Assembly (NCBI GenBank): GCA_016165875.1
Contig: JABBOT010000012.1
Span: 7,471,534 to 7,535,533, forward strand
DNA length: 64,000 nt
Direction: 5' to 3'
Origin: Acanthopleura granulata
Taxonomy: Eukaryota; Mollusca; Polyplacophora; Chitonida; Chitonidae
In this document: piece by piece, positions 45,067-57,572 of the stretch
Numbering within the stretch: position 1 is the stretch's first letter
How the letters are laid out: the number at the start of each line of letters is the position of its first letter
Translations under genes and position numbers: made by a program
The notes under the pieces: generated by a model
The model's input: only the letters and a program-made list of their open reading frames with translations
What the model was told of the DNA's origin: nothing
Database searches by the model: none

Positions 45067-47245
45067 TTTCTAGTAAAACTACTTTTTTTAGAATCGAGCA
45101 TCAGAATAAATTAAAGAAAAAAGGGCACTAAAAAGCATCTCTTTTGTCGAATTAAATAGGCCTCAAAAGAACTCTAGATGTGCCGTCTAGAAAATCTGAA
45201 ATAGCATATCTAGAAATCAAAGCACAGAACTTTGAAACCCCAGAGAATCGTAAAAACTGGAAAACCGACAGCCCGTTAAAAGTAAGCTTTAAACATTTAT
45301 GTTAAATTACTCTTTACTTTTTGCAAGAATCTTTAGGAAAAGTATATATATATATATCATATAAAAATTCTTCACAGTTTTGACCAGTATAAACGCAAAC
45401 AGATGGGTGACCTAAATTTAAATAAAATCAATATACAAGCTGTTAAGATTAACTGTCTGACCAGAGTCAGGATATGGGACTCACTCCTGACTTGTTAAAT
45501 ATGTTCAATCAAATCGAAACTATCCAATGTAAACACATCTAGGGTCAGAGTAAATGTCCTCAAGTGGGAGAACATAAAAACACAATAAAAATCCCTATCG
45601 CGAAAACCCGGTGGGTCATTGTCAATAAGCTGAGAACAATGACATTCTTTACTTCGTCAATCGTCCATACAGCACAACAAAAGGTATAGGCTGTAGCCAG
45701 TGATGTGGTCGATATCCATTATAACGATGGACGTTTCTAAACGTGAATGTGCCCTTGCCATTCCATGGGCCATCGCTTGTGTCCCGTCTTGTTTTTGGAC
45801 AAGTGGCCATTGCTTTTCTGCTTGTAACATTGTTACAACCGACTTTGTATAGTTCAGAGATGCAGGTCATCATTGTACTATGGCCCGCCAATTAGCACTG
45901 GAAACATTTTTCTAGAAACAAATAAAAATCCTTCCTTTAATGACAGAAATGTCTTAAAGCGTTAGCGCTTTGTTAAATTTTTGTAGTTATAAGGATCCGG
46001 ATTTCTCGCTAGAATACTTGTACCAGAACTCTTCCGCTTTCAGTGACTTGTTAAGGTGATCAATTGTGAGTGAATTCCCAGCTATCTGAAGAAAACCGTT
46101 GCGAAACCTGCGTAAATTTGTCAACATGAATAAGCGTAAGATTATCCTGAATCGCTAATGCTGCATTTATTCTCAATACTTCAATAAAATATCTTCCCTT
46201 AAAATGATAGTCTTGTCGTTGTCCCGGTTAATAAACATCTGCCGTAAAAGTGAAAAGAGTGTTCAATCCGGAAACAATATACCAGCCCTTAGGTGTACAA
46301 CCATTACTGGTGCCCATTCTGTCCTGAAAGACTTGATTTGTGAGTAATTATTCTATTTAGACGTTTACGTTCCACCTTGATAGCAAAAAATGTCAGGGCT
46401 ATACCGTTCGCATGGTTTGCTGTGAAGACACGAAATAAATTTCTCAAAAAATCTTAACCTGATGACCTGATGCAACAAATGGCAAAATACCTTCAAGGGA
46501 AAGTCGTCTTCATCTTTCTGTTTCTTTCTGCTTTACAATTAATCTGTAATTGTTACAATCCTCAGAGCATTAGGCGATGTGATTAACTCATATGTGATTC
46601 TTCGCCCTATATAGCAACGTCTAATTTTGTGCAAATCAGATAGTCGCTGAATAAAACCCGTGTGTAGTGTACTATGCCAAATCACAATTCAAGTCGTAAA
46701 CATAAAAACAAAATCCAATTCTCAAAGACCTGTTCTACTAACTAAGTTATAGCCATATATGATATTTTTATACGCACTTAAGTGAAGAAATGGCTCTTTG
46801 TCAGCTCTGTTCAAGATTTAGATTACCGATGAGTGCCACTTGTTTATGAGCCTTAGAATGAAGAACTTTAGACAAAAAGTGAAAAAAAATAAAATAAAAA
46901 ACAATAGTGCTGCAAGTGCTGCAAGAAAGAAATTTGGTACGAACTGTTTGTAAAAGCATCCCTCATTACCTCAAACAAGATCACTAAACATAAAAAGATT
47001 TTCAAAAGTGCAAAATTAAAATAAATGGATCTTTACCGTTCAACTTTGTGATAATTAATTTATATTTTCCGCGGTCTCTGTATCACTAATTCTAACCAGT
47101 CCCACACTGATAACCAGAAATAAGTCGCATCCACAGAGAACCGAGGCATTTTGAGGTAAAGCATGTGTACTATTTCATACCGTTGGGTAATTGATGTTTG
47201 CAGTAATGTGGCATTAGTTATCGCAACTTTTTCAGACTAGGCCAT

Positions 47246-47388
47246 AACAGGTCTACCAGACCTTTCATGAAGCGCACTTAACTCAGTATTCCCTTAACTG
47301 CCATGACAAGGTATGTTGTAGAGATAGGAAGTGCACTTAGCTAAGTGCTACTTAGCACTAAGTATGCTTCATTAAACCGGACCCTGTA
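47246..47388. mobile_element. MITE-like palindromic element (~140 bp)
   Basis: The left end (ACAGGTCTACCAGACCTTTC, then ATGAAGCGCACTTAA) and the reverse complement of the right end (ACAGGGTCCGGTTTAATGAA, then GCATACTTAG) match imperfectly, giving terminal inverted repeats of about 30 bases. The right half contains a further hairpin (AGTGCTA / TAGCACT). It has no coding capacity. Confidence 0.5.
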
Positions 47389-48404
47389 ATCACAACGCCA
47401 ATTTCGTTTACATGGCGTATTCGTAGCGGAACTCCCTGCTACATTTGCGTCTGTAATAATTACCTCTTCATTACTTTTGGCTCAGAATGTATTATTTTGA
47501 TTTTTTTCAACATCTAAACTCAAATATATCCATACAAAAATCCTTAAGGTCGTTTGAAACTGTAGCCGGTAATGAATCTGTCCCACTGGATCATCATCAC
47601 ACTGTATGCAATTACTTGTATCCTACATATATTAGTCCAATATTCCACCCTATATATTTCTACAGGCTGACGTCGTTGAGGTGATCACGTAATTCTTGAT
47701 CTGGCCATTGATAAGGGACGGTAAAAAGGCTAACGATGAACACGGCTTTTGTTCATTTTGCATTGTGGATTTTGCATCCACAACCAGAGCAGACGAACTA
47801 ACACAAACAACATTAATCTATCAGAATCTCCGTATTTCAACGACCAATCCTGTCCGTACCGGAGAGTGATTTCTTTTAGTAGAGCAGTACACTTTTGTTT
47901 TGATGTATTCACAATGAAACCTTATCGGGAGGCTTCATTCGACTGAAATTATAGGCGTTATTGACCAAGCAATACAATTTTGTTGGAAAATTGGCGAAGT
48001 GTGAAGAAAAGCAAAACCATCTGTGCAACTCAGATGTTCATGAAGTGAGAAGAGGTGGGCCAAAAATTAGAGCATCCAATGAATTCTTTCTATCTTCGAT
48101 CAGCACGACTGATTTCGCCCAAGAGTTGACTCCAACACCCAGTGAATACATTATAGCGTTGTTGAAGACTGTCAAAGCTGCGCATGTTTTGACTCGGTTT
48201 TTCTGTACCTTAATATCCTGAAAATGTGGCAAATTGGTGACATATAAGAACAGGAATACACTATTTCAGTCTTGCTTTGTTACATGTACAAGAGTTTGGC
48301 TATAATTTCGTTTACTTGATTTCTTACTTTCAAATTTGTGCCTGGTTTGTAGACGTGAGCAGTGTAATAAAATCCTGTAACGTAGTTAATACTACACTGT
48401 TAAT

Positions 48405-48440
48405 ACTACACCGACTAACACTAGTCGGTACTATAGTGTA
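48405..48440. repeat. Short inverted repeat (hairpin)
   Basis: CCGACTA-ACAC-TAGTCGG forms a perfect 7-bp stem, with weaker pairing outwards (TACTACA / TACTATAGT). The duplicated 'GTTAATACTACAC' nearby suggests local slippage. Confidence 0.55.
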
Positions 48441-48669
48441 TGCTGAATCGTTTACTCTCCGATTATAGTAATCATCCGTTCGTGTGTATGGAAATTACGT
48501 CACCGATAACAAGTAAAGCCACTCTGAACATCAAAGAACAGACAAGTTGTATTTGTTGCCTGGTAGGGACTCTCCGCCAGTACGGGATTCTGTCATTGCC
48601 AGTGTTGTATCACTAACAGTACAGTTGTTCCAAAAGTTGCGTAAAAGCTTGCTTGGTATTGGGTGTTAA

Positions 48670-48860
48670 GATTTGATTTTTCATTGGTGTTTTACGCCGT
48701 CCTCAAAAATATTTCAATTATACCACGGAGGCCAGCTTTATGGTGGGAGGAAACCCACGACCATCCGCAGGTTGCTGGCAGACCTTCCCAGCATAAGCTG
48801 GACTTGAACTCACAGCAACCGCAATGGTGGGAGGTTTCAGGTTAACGCGCTGCGCTGGCT
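48670..48860 (-). mobile_element. SINE copy with internal deletion
   Basis: On the + strand it runs from TTTTTCATTGGTGTTTTACG (reverse of the tail) through GGAAACCCACGACCATCCGC to GCTGGACTTGAACTCACAGC (B box) and GTTAACGCGCTGCGCTGGCT (A-box region). The middle of the body (the cGGGC region) is deleted. Confidence 0.82.
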
Positions 48861-50249
48861 GGGTGTTAAGAGAATTGAAATCCCCACCCTAGCCCCTCGA
48901 GACAGTAAGTGTCAATAGCACTTACATGTCGAGAGTTTGATAGTTTCGTGATGAAACGCCCGTCTAAGCGATGTAAAGGAAGATCGTCAACGAACTTTTG
49001 AACTGTTTTGCTTTGCCAAGGATCGCCCTATATTTCCTGATCCGGTATTGGAATCGAAATTAACAAAACTCATGACAGTGTACACCAGTATTAATTCAAG
49101 AAATACTCGACAGCCAAGTGATTTGAGCGTCCGCCTGGGAGTCCTGGGAGTAGAGAGGGGGCTCAGTATAGAGAGGGTAGAGCACGGAAACAGGACTTGG
49201 TCGGCCCCCTTGTCAGTATAATGTGACTGGGTATATCATCTCGGGGCTCAAAGGAAAATGAGCCCTACTTAAACACAGATTGATAGTCGTTAACACGCCG
49301 TTGCCTATTTTGTTTTATTCCCATGGGCTTTTACGTGCACGGAGGCCGTTGTTGTTTTACAAAAAGTTAATGGTCCTTTAAAGATCGAACTCAAAAGTCC
49401 ACACCCTTTGATAGCATTGTTGGTGATGCCTGCACCGCAACCTTCTATAGGAATAATACTGCTTCTGAACTTCTTATTTTCTCTGCAAGTAAACACCAAA
49501 CCGCACTGCCAACAGAGATTATTATTATCTGATTATTAACGTCTTGCGGCGATATCAGACTCGATGTCAGTGCCTTGTCCTTGGCACCTGTGTTCCTAGC
49601 GTCAGAAGATAAACAGAAGGCTATTTTTTCTTCTGAACATATTTCTCGGAAGGAGACCGATATTGATGTAAAGGACTTACATAATTAGCTTTGTACTGTT
49701 AGGCGACTGACCTAAAGCTCTCTCGTGTGGTTCCCGTGAATAGAATAGTTCCACAGCCTCCCCTGGTTTGTCGTAAAAGGCGACTAAAAGGTGCAACCTG
49801 TTTGCCGTGGGATGCGGCCCGTGATGGCGGAGAACGGGATCCTGTTGGCTGAGGGCGGGTTGGTCTTGCGAGATCCTCACGCCCAACACTCAACTTCGGC
49901 CCTTACTTCTCCAAAGACGGGCGGTCGGAGAGCCCGCGCAGATCAATCGGCTGCTCACGCCAGTCCAGATGTCCGAATATCAACCTTCATATATCTCGAT
50001 ATGGTATAAACTGACCACTTTTCGTGTGGGAGGTTTTTAGTGAGATGTTCAGATGTCTGGGCGGTGGCTGTAGGATCAATCGAGTGGGCCGTTTTAATTC
50101 ATTAGATTCGGCCTGCTAGAGTATAAGAGAAAAATCCATCTTATCGAGGATGGCGTGGAACTCATGTCCCTCCTTCTGCTGCTTACTCGGAGGAGGAGTT
50201 TCGTCATACATATAATGGCACTCCGAGGCGGGTGAGAGACACGGCACTA

Positions 50250-51328
50250 TGAATCATAAAACGGTTTCGTTATGTCTTCCTTCTAATTCCATTCCTTCAA
50301 ATGTTTCGATGTCCTTGTCACAGCCTTCGACACTTGTGGGTAAAAATAAACAGATACCATTAGATGTAGAATCGGGAAATAATTATTTCCCATCCTTTCT
50401 AGTGATATTCAGTAAATGTGAAAGTGAAGTGAAGATGAAAATTAATCCCTTTATATTTAAAAAAGACATCACAAAGTTATGCAGGGACACTTAAACAAGT
50501 TAAAGCTATCACATGTGGTAAAATTTTTATAGAATGTTTCAGCAAAGAACACTACATTAATTTAGTGAAAATTCTAAATGCTGGGGAACAGGCTGTTTCT
50601 GTTAATATTGATTGAGCCATACTGTGTAAGTGTGGAATTATTTATACTTAAGCCGACCCGGTGTTTCTCCTTCCAAAGGTTTGACCATGGCAGAGGTCAA
50701 TGCCGTAATAAACTGGTCCGCTTTAGATGTGCAGAAGCAGGTCAGGAGGACTTTGACTGTGCAAAACCAATTAAATGTTTTAATTGCGGTGGAGCTCACA
50801 TGGCCTCCTCCAAGAACTGCCCTCTGTTTAAAAAAGTAAAAGAAATTACAGCTCTAAAATCTAAAAATAATATATAACATCAGGAAGCGAAGCGTCTGGT
50901 CTGTGTCGCGGATGTCCTTACTAAATCGACATATGCCAATGTTGTGAGGAAACCTTGCGTTTCGGTTGGGGTTCAACCTTATTGAAAAACATGTCACTCT
51001 ACCTAAATGTAACACACTTTCAACATCAGGTCAAAATATGTCCAAATCTTCTAAACCCATTGATTCTGATTCAGCGGGTGATAAACATAAATCTGGAAAG
51101 AATCGAGATAAACGAGAAAAACCTAGGGACCCCACAGAGCGTCCCTCTAAGGCCACTAGGGACCCTATCCAAACTTTTAATAAGTTTGGATCGAGGACGC
51201 TGATCTTCCAACATCGGGTACAGACGTGATGGACACATCATCTGCACCTGCGGGATGTACTAGTAGATGTCCGAAAAAGGGTCGTCCCTGGTCCAAACAT
51301 AAGTCGCCTATACGTCTTCCTCCATAAT
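50250..51328 (+). pseudogene. LINE C ORF1 (three CCHC knuckles), broken
   Basis: ORF1 begins MNHKTVSLCLPSNS and includes SMSLSQPSTLVGKN. After frame breaks, 50578-50877 carries CFSFQRFDHGRGQC (first knuckle with one Cys changed to Phe), then FRCAEAGQEDFDC (second, with His changed to Gln) and CFNCGGAHMASSKNC (third, intact CCHC). A basic, Ser/Pro-rich C-terminus is spread over 50966-51229. The ORF1 stop overlaps the ORF2 start as TAATG at about 51326. Confidence 0.65.
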
Positions 51329-52636
51329 GTCTTCTTTAGACAAATAATACAGTGGTATTTTCGAGGTCTTAAGGTAAATTTTATTGAAATAACACAGTTA
51401 GTTCAATCTTTAAATCCAGTTGCCCTTTGTCTTCAGGAAACCTACCTGAAGACATCTGACAATGATAAAATATCACTTAAAAATTATACACTTTATAGCA
51501 CTTATTCTAATGAGGAAGGCTGCTCTATCAAAGTGAATAATGATATTGCTCTAATAATGTTGCTCTCGATACCGAGCTTTAGGCTGTGGCTGTCCGTATT
51601 TCCTTATCAGAAACAATCACTTTGTGTTCAGTTTATGTTCCTCCTCATTCTTTTTTGGTTTTCGCAGTTGCATAATTTGAAAGACCAACTGCCAACTCCT
51701 TTCATAATTATGGGACATTTTAATACCCATAACCCCCTATGGGGTAGTAATAATATAAATGATGAGGGAAAAACACCACAAGATTTCTTATCTAAAGATG
51801 AACTATGTTATTTTAGGGATGGTTCTAACACCTATTTACATGCAGGTAATGGTTCATAGTCTGCTATCGATCTCACTATCACGGATCTATCACTTCTCCC
51901 CGATTTTTCTTGGAAGGTGTATGATGATTTCTGCGGTAGTGACCATTTTCTTATTGCCCTGGAACATCTCACTTCTAATTCCTCAAAACGTGTAGCTACT
52001 CGGAAGTTGGATAAAGCAGACTGGACGGCATTTGAGATGTTCTATGAAGCTGACATCACTCCAGAGAGTCTCAATGCTGCAGATGATCCTTTGCTCAAAT
52101 TCAATGAACTCAATTCAATGAGCACCTTACCTAAGACCTCGACAAATCCGAAATGCAAAAGTAAAGCCTGGTATGATAATGACTGTCGCAAAGCCATCAA
52201 CGACCGTCAAAAGGCGGAGGGCAGATTTAATCATTGTCCTGATAATAATAATTCAAACCAGGTTCGTATATTTAGAGCTAAGGTTCGTCGATTAATTAAG
52301 TCCAAGAGACGATCTTATTGGCGGAACTTTGTTTCGGGCTTTACGTTAAAAACAATCATGCGTGATGTCTGGAACGTGGTTCAGAAGATTAAAATTCCCT
52401 TTAAATCGAATATTCTTAAATATATTCGTCGCCTTTGGCAGGATGAATGGGACCTACTTGTCGATAACAAAATGCATGCCATTCAACCTGTCATTGGCAG
52501 TAATTCTTATTTTCTTGCTATATCTCGTAGAGACCAAGTAGTTTTTACAATATACCGTGTTGGGCATTCTCGCCTAACACACAATTTTACCCTGGATGGG
52601 AGCAGTGCTCCTGGGTGTGTTGGATGTGATGCGTAA
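51328..52636 (+). pseudogene. LINE C ORF2, endonuclease joined to terminal tail
   Basis: The start is MSSLDK, followed at once by frameshifts. EN blocks are ALCLQETYLKTSD (about 51430), FIIMGHFNTHNPLWGS (about 51700, with the catalytic Asp changed to His), DLTITDLSLLPDFSWK (about 51870) and GSDHFLIALEHL. The open frame 51917-52636 runs through the EN-RT linker (KAWYDNDCRKAINDRQKAEG) and VWNVVQKIK at about 52390. It then continues without interruption into YIRRLWQDEWDLLV and GHSRLTHNFTLDGSSAPGCV. About 2 kb encoding RT and RNase H has been removed in frame. Confidence 0.72.
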
Positions 52637-52722
52637 TACGGCATCAGGCATGTCCTTGTTGACAGTATAGACTCTCCTTATATTCGGTAAAGATTCTACA
52701 CAGTCAACTCTACACAGCGAAA

Positions 52723-55578
52723 CTTTGCTGAATTATAAGAGGGTTTGTGTCCGATTTCTTATGTTGACGTAGTTCAAATATTACTTTAGGTTGTGGAAGA
52801 AGCCAGGGAGAACACTCCAGAAAGGAAACCGGAGCTATGTCCTCCAGCTTGATGTTAGCTTCCACAATACAGTGCCGAACACGAAGACCAAAGGAAGGAA
52901 TTTTTTTAAGACGTTTATTATATCTATCAACGCATGATGGATTAAAAACACAGTCGTAGGCAGGGTTTGTTGGGTGAGCTTTAAGCTTTGTAGCGTAATG
53001 AAGGCCGAGTTTTATGCGCCTGTGATATAAAGAGGTTATCCGATATGTATAAACTCTCTACTGTTGAGGTTCTGAAGGCACAAGGACTGAGCCTCAGACC
53101 CTGGTGATGGACCGGATCCAACATTTTAAGATAAGATTTCCGAGCGGAACCATAAATGATGGACCCATAGTCCAATTTAGACCTCACCAGAGAACGATAT
53201 AAATAAAGTAAAACTGATCGGTCAGCACCCCAATCGGTGCTAGACGCGACCTTAATTATATCGGGAGACCTTGTACATTTAGCTGTAAGCGTTTGTATGA
53301 GAGGTATTAAAGATAATTTACTGTCGAATATAACCCCTAAAAATTTATTTTCCCCAACAGTCTTCACTGGTTCAACACAAAATTTAAGCCCAGGGTCTAG
53401 ATGAAGTTTCCGTTTATTACAGAAATGCATACCGACGGCTTTAGGCGTACAAAATCTAAAACCATTGGCAACTGCCCATTTCTCGATCTTATTGACACAA
53501 AGCTGCAGTTGCCCGCTCGATGTTATTCATATCTTTAGAACGGTAGCATATCAGGAAATCATCTACATATAAAGAACCCTCAGTACCAGATATTAATGTT
53601 TGAGCCAAGCTGTTAATTTTTATGCTGAACAGTGTTGGTGAAAGGATACTGCCCTGGGGCACACCCATCTCCTGCTCGTAAGAGCCAGAAAGAGTGGACC
53701 CCACCCGTGCCTTAAACTGACGATCAGATAAAAATTGAGATATATATAAACGTAAGCGACCTTTTAAACCCATATCAGAAATGTCTTTTAAAATACCATA
53801 TTTCCATGTGGTGTCGTAGGCCTTTTCGAGGTCGAAAAATATAGGCGCAATATGTTCATTATTAATAAAACCATCACGAATAAAACTTTCAAACCGAACA
53901 AGCTGATCTACAGTGGATCAATTTTGACGAAAACCACATTGAATATTTGATAAAAGCATGTTGGTTTCAAGAAACCAGAGAAGTCTATCGTTAATCATCC
54001 GTTCCATAGCCTTACAGACGCAGTTGGTAAGAGATATGACACTATAATTACTTGGATCACTATGATCCTTACCCGGTTTAGGGACCGGGATAATATACGC
54101 CTCCCTCCATGATGGCGGAAAATTCCCAGTTATCCAAATATCCTAAAGTAAGTCCAAGAGAGTCTCCAGTTGCTCAGATGGTAAATGATCCAGAAGCTTA
54201 TAATATATATTATCCTGGCCACATGCAGTATCGTGTGGCTTTTTAAAAGAAGTTTTAAGCTTTTCAATCGAAAAAGACGATTTTAGTCTACTAAATTTTA
54301 GAAGAGAAGGGCAATTTAATTTTCTCCTTCTTGTCTTTAATATTTGAAATTCAGGAGAATAGTTCTCACATGAAGATTTCTGAGATATTATTTCAGCTAA
54401 TTTATTGGTTATATCAGATAGAGATGGTGATAAAGAGACACCATCTTTTAAAAGCTTTTTGGCTTTATTCTTTTTTGCCCTAAAGTTTCTGCCCTTAAGT
54501 TTCAGAACCATGTTCTAGACCTTACGTATGGGTGTTTTTGACGTATTGTCTGAAACAAAGTTCCATGAAAAAGATCGTCTCTTGGACGAGCATTAGCTCT
54601 AAATATGACAGCCTGGTTTAAGTTTTTTATTATTAGGACACTGATTAAATCTGGGCTCGCCCTTTTTACGGTCATTAATGGCTTTGCGACAGTCATTATC
54701 ATACCAGGCTTTACTTTTGCATTTCGGATTTGTCGAGGACTTAGGGATGGTTCTATCGGCTGCTATTAATATAAGTTCATTAAATTTTAACAAAGGATGG
54801 TCTGCAGCATTGAGATTCTCTGGAGTGATGTCAGCCGCACAAAACATCTCAAATGCCAGCCAATCTGCTTTATCCAACTTCTAACTAGATACACGTTCTA
54901 AAGAATTAGATGCGAGATGGTCTATGATAATAGAAAAATGGTCACCACCATGAAAATCATTATGCACCTTCCAAGAAAAATCGGGGAGAAGTGATAGATC
55001 CGTGATAGTGAGATCGATAACAGGCTATGAACCATTACCTGCATGTAAATAGGTGTTAGAACCATCACTGAATTAACACAGTTCATCTACAGATAAGAAA
55101 CCTTGTAGCATTTTGTCCTTATCATTTATATTAATACTACCCCATAAGGGGTTATGGGTATTAAAATCTCCCATAATTATGAACGGAGTTGGCAGTTGGT
55201 CTTTCAAATTATGCAACTGCGAAAACCACAAAGAAGAATGAGGAGGAAGATAAGCTAAACACAAAATGATTGTTTCCGATAAGGAAACACGGATGGCCAC
55301 AGTCTGAAGCTCGGTATCGAGGGCAACAGGAGTATGAATAATATCACTATTCACGAAGATTTTGGAGCCGCCACAACTCGCTCTTCTTCATCACAGTAAG
55401 TGCTATAAAGTGTATAATTTTTAAGATGTATTTTATCTTTGTCAGATGTCTTCAGGTGACTTTCCTGAAGACACAGGGCAACTGGATTTAAAGATTGAAC
55501 TACAAGCTGTCTTACTTCAACAAAATTAACCTTAAGACCTCGACAGTTCCAATCCATAATTTTGTCTAAAGAAGACAT
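52723..55578 (-). pseudogene. LINE D ORF2 (EN-RT), broken
   Basis: Pieces in order on the minus strand are MSSLDKIMDWNCRGLKVNFV with CLQESHLK (55351-55578), FIIMGDFNTHNPLWGS (55073-55354), and the linker KAWYDNDCRKAINDRKKGE (54599-54877). The RT start follows with FKKPHDTACGQDNIYYKLLDHL (54143-54511). The RT palm has QEMGVPQGSILSPTLFS and SLYVDDFLICYRS, with an intact YVDD at about 53558-53569 (53489-53773). The thumb is RSLVRSKLDYGSIIYG (52981-53430). Stops and shifts separate every piece. RNase H is cut off at the C/D junction. Confidence 0.78.
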
Positions 55579-56740
55579 TATGGAGGAAGGCGTATAGGGC
55601 TTTTATGTCTGGATCTAGGACGGCTCTTTCTGGTGGATCTACTAGTAGATCTCCCGGGTGTAGATGATGTATCCATCGTGTCTGCATCCAACGTGGAAGG
55701 ACGAACATCCCTCAACGATCCAGGCTTGTTGAAAGTCCCCAGTGGCCTTGGATCGACGCTCTGTGGGGCCACTTGGTTTATCCCCTTTATCCCTTTATGT
55801 AGCTGCTCTGTGCCAGTGGGCCAAGTAAGAGATGTTTAAACCCCCACTGAAACAGAGGTTTTCTTGACAGCATTGGCATATGTAGATTTAGAGACGCCAT
55901 CCGTAGCAGAGACCAGGCACTTGGCCTCTTGATACGACAAATTATTTTTACATTGTTATGTTGTAATTTCTTTTTCTTTCTTAAATAGAGGACAGTCCTT
56001 GGAGGAGGCCATGTGGGCTCTTCTGCAATTGAAACATTTTATTGTGTTTGTGCCCTCGTGACCTGCTTCCGCACACCTAAAACAGACCAATTTATTGTGG
56101 CATTGTCCCCTACCATGGCCAGGCGAAACACCGGGTCGGGTTAGGAATAAACAATTCCACCCGCACATTGCAGGGCCCAATAAATATGGATGTTGGGAGT
56201 TTCGGTTTATCAAATGTTAAGAGATAGGTATTTGTTTTGATTAAATTTCCATCTCTCTTGATAACGAAACGTTTAACGTTGGTTATCCCCTGGTCTTTAA
56301 GCTCCTCTGTTATTTTGATTTCTGTTATATCACACAAGCCCTGGTCCCTGTCACGGATTACGCCGTGAGAGCAGTTTAAGCTATTATGTGGAGTGGCAAT
56401 AACATCTTGTTCTCCAATTTTCTCCAGTTTTAACAAGGTAATATACTGCTGTTTTCTACAGCATTCTAACTAAATATTTCCTGACTTCAATTTTTGCACC
56501 TGTTTTAGGGTACCTGCATAGCGTTCTAGTGTTTTTTTTAGTACAAAAGGATCTATTTTCATCTTGATTTCAGCTTGATTTTCAGTTTTATTAGATATCA
56601 CCAATAAGGATGGGAAATAAGTGCTTCCCTATTCCATATCTAGTGGTATCTCGTTTTGCCTTTTTCTTGTCAAGGGCTGTGACATAGAAACGTTTGAAGA
56701 AAGGGAATTAGATGAATGCATAACGAAACTGTTTTATGAT
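55578..56740 (-). pseudogene. LINE D ORF1, frameshifted
   Basis: The frame 56110-56436 encodes LKLEKIGEQDVIATPHNSLN, then ELKDQGITNVKRFVIKRDGN and SIFIGPCNVRVELFIPNPTR, ending in a degraded first knuckle. A shift leads to 55956-56213 with GHGRGQCHNKLVCFRCAEAG (second knuckle) and CFNCRRAHMASSKDC (third). The basic C-terminal tail (55578-55772, rich in RSTSRSTRKSRPRSRHKS) ends RLPP and then the TAA that overlaps the ORF2 start. The tail probably binds nucleic acid. Confidence 0.7.
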
Positions 56741-57419
56741 TCATAGCGCCGTGTCTCTCACCCTCCCCGGAGTGCCATTACGTGTATGACGAAACTCCTC
56801 CTGTGAGTAACCAGCAGAAGGAGAGACAAGAGTTCCACGCCATCCTCGATAAGATGGATTTTTCGCTCATACTCGAGCAGGTCGAATCTAATAAATTACA
56901 GCCACCACCCAGACATCCGAACATCTCACTAAAAGCTTTCAACACGGAAAGTAGTCAATTTATACCAAATTGAGATATATGAAGGTTGATATCCGGACAT
57001 CTGGACTGGCGTGACCAGCCGATTGATCGGAGCGGGTCATCCGTCAACCCGTCTTTGGAGAAGTAAGGGCCGAAATAGAGTGTTGGGCGTGAGGATCTCG
57101 CCCTCAGCCACCAAGATCCCGTCCTCCCCCATCACGGGTCGCAACCCACGGCAAGCAGGTTGCCCCTTTCAATCGCCTTTTACGACAAGCCTGGTGAGGC
57201 TGTGGAACTATTCTGTCCACCAGGACCACATGGGAGAGCCCTAGGTTAGTGGCCTCGCACGACAAGCTTGCCTAGAGAAATGGGGTCCTATTCTTTTCAC
57301 TCCCGGGAACCCCAGGGGGGCAGCATGCCTGGATGTTCCCATGTTTAGTGAACCTGGAACCCCTGATTCCAGCTGGGCCAGTTTTATTTCTTTGGCTCCC
57401 TGTTGAAGACTTAAATAAA

Positions 57420-57442
57420 TTAAAAGTCTTGAAGACTTTTAA
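57420..57442. repeat. 23-bp perfect palindrome
   Basis: TTAAAAGTCTT-G-AAGACTTTTAA lies about 100 bases beyond the 5' end of LINE D. It could form a hairpin or cruciform; no other terminator context is seen. Confidence 0.7.
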
Positions 57443-57486
57443 GAAACTATTTTGCGGCCTTGACTCGCCCGGCCACAAGAAGACAC

Positions 57487-57572
57487 ATTATATATATAGA
57501 CACACACACACATGTATATACATATAGGCCCACGTATACATACACACACACATATATATGTACACATGTTTG
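57487..57572. repeat. (TA)n/(CA)n low-complexity tract
   Basis: Alternating TATATATA, CACACACACA and CATATATATG stretches occur here. Frames on both strands are repeat artefacts. Confidence 0.9.

Larger units (their letters stand above)
49688..52722 (+). mobile_element. LINE copy C (5' UTR, ORF1, EN; RT and RNase H deleted)
   Basis: It starts about 75 bases inside the family 5' UTR (GGCGACTGACCTAAAGCTCT). It contains ORF1 (50250-51328), the endonuclease half of ORF2 (51328-52400), and then jumps to the terminal tail of ORF2 (52420-52700). It stops within the last ORF2 codons and abuts copy D in opposite orientation. It lies wholly inside the GPCR intron. Confidence 0.82.
52723..57320 (-). 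mobile_element. LINE copy D, reverse orientation (5' complete, 3' truncated)
   Basis: Reading leftwards from 57320: the intact family 5' end (CCCCCCTGGGGTTCCCGGGA), the 5' UTR (to about 56740), ORF1 (56740-55578), and ORF2 (55578-52723) up to the start of RNase H (FAEIR region), where it meets copy C. It contains the RT that C lacks. Confidence 0.85.

Noticed and set aside
45649..45891. 80-codon minus-strand frame in the GPCR intron
   Set aside because: Composition looks somewhat gene-like, but no family is recognised and there are no splice or start signals.
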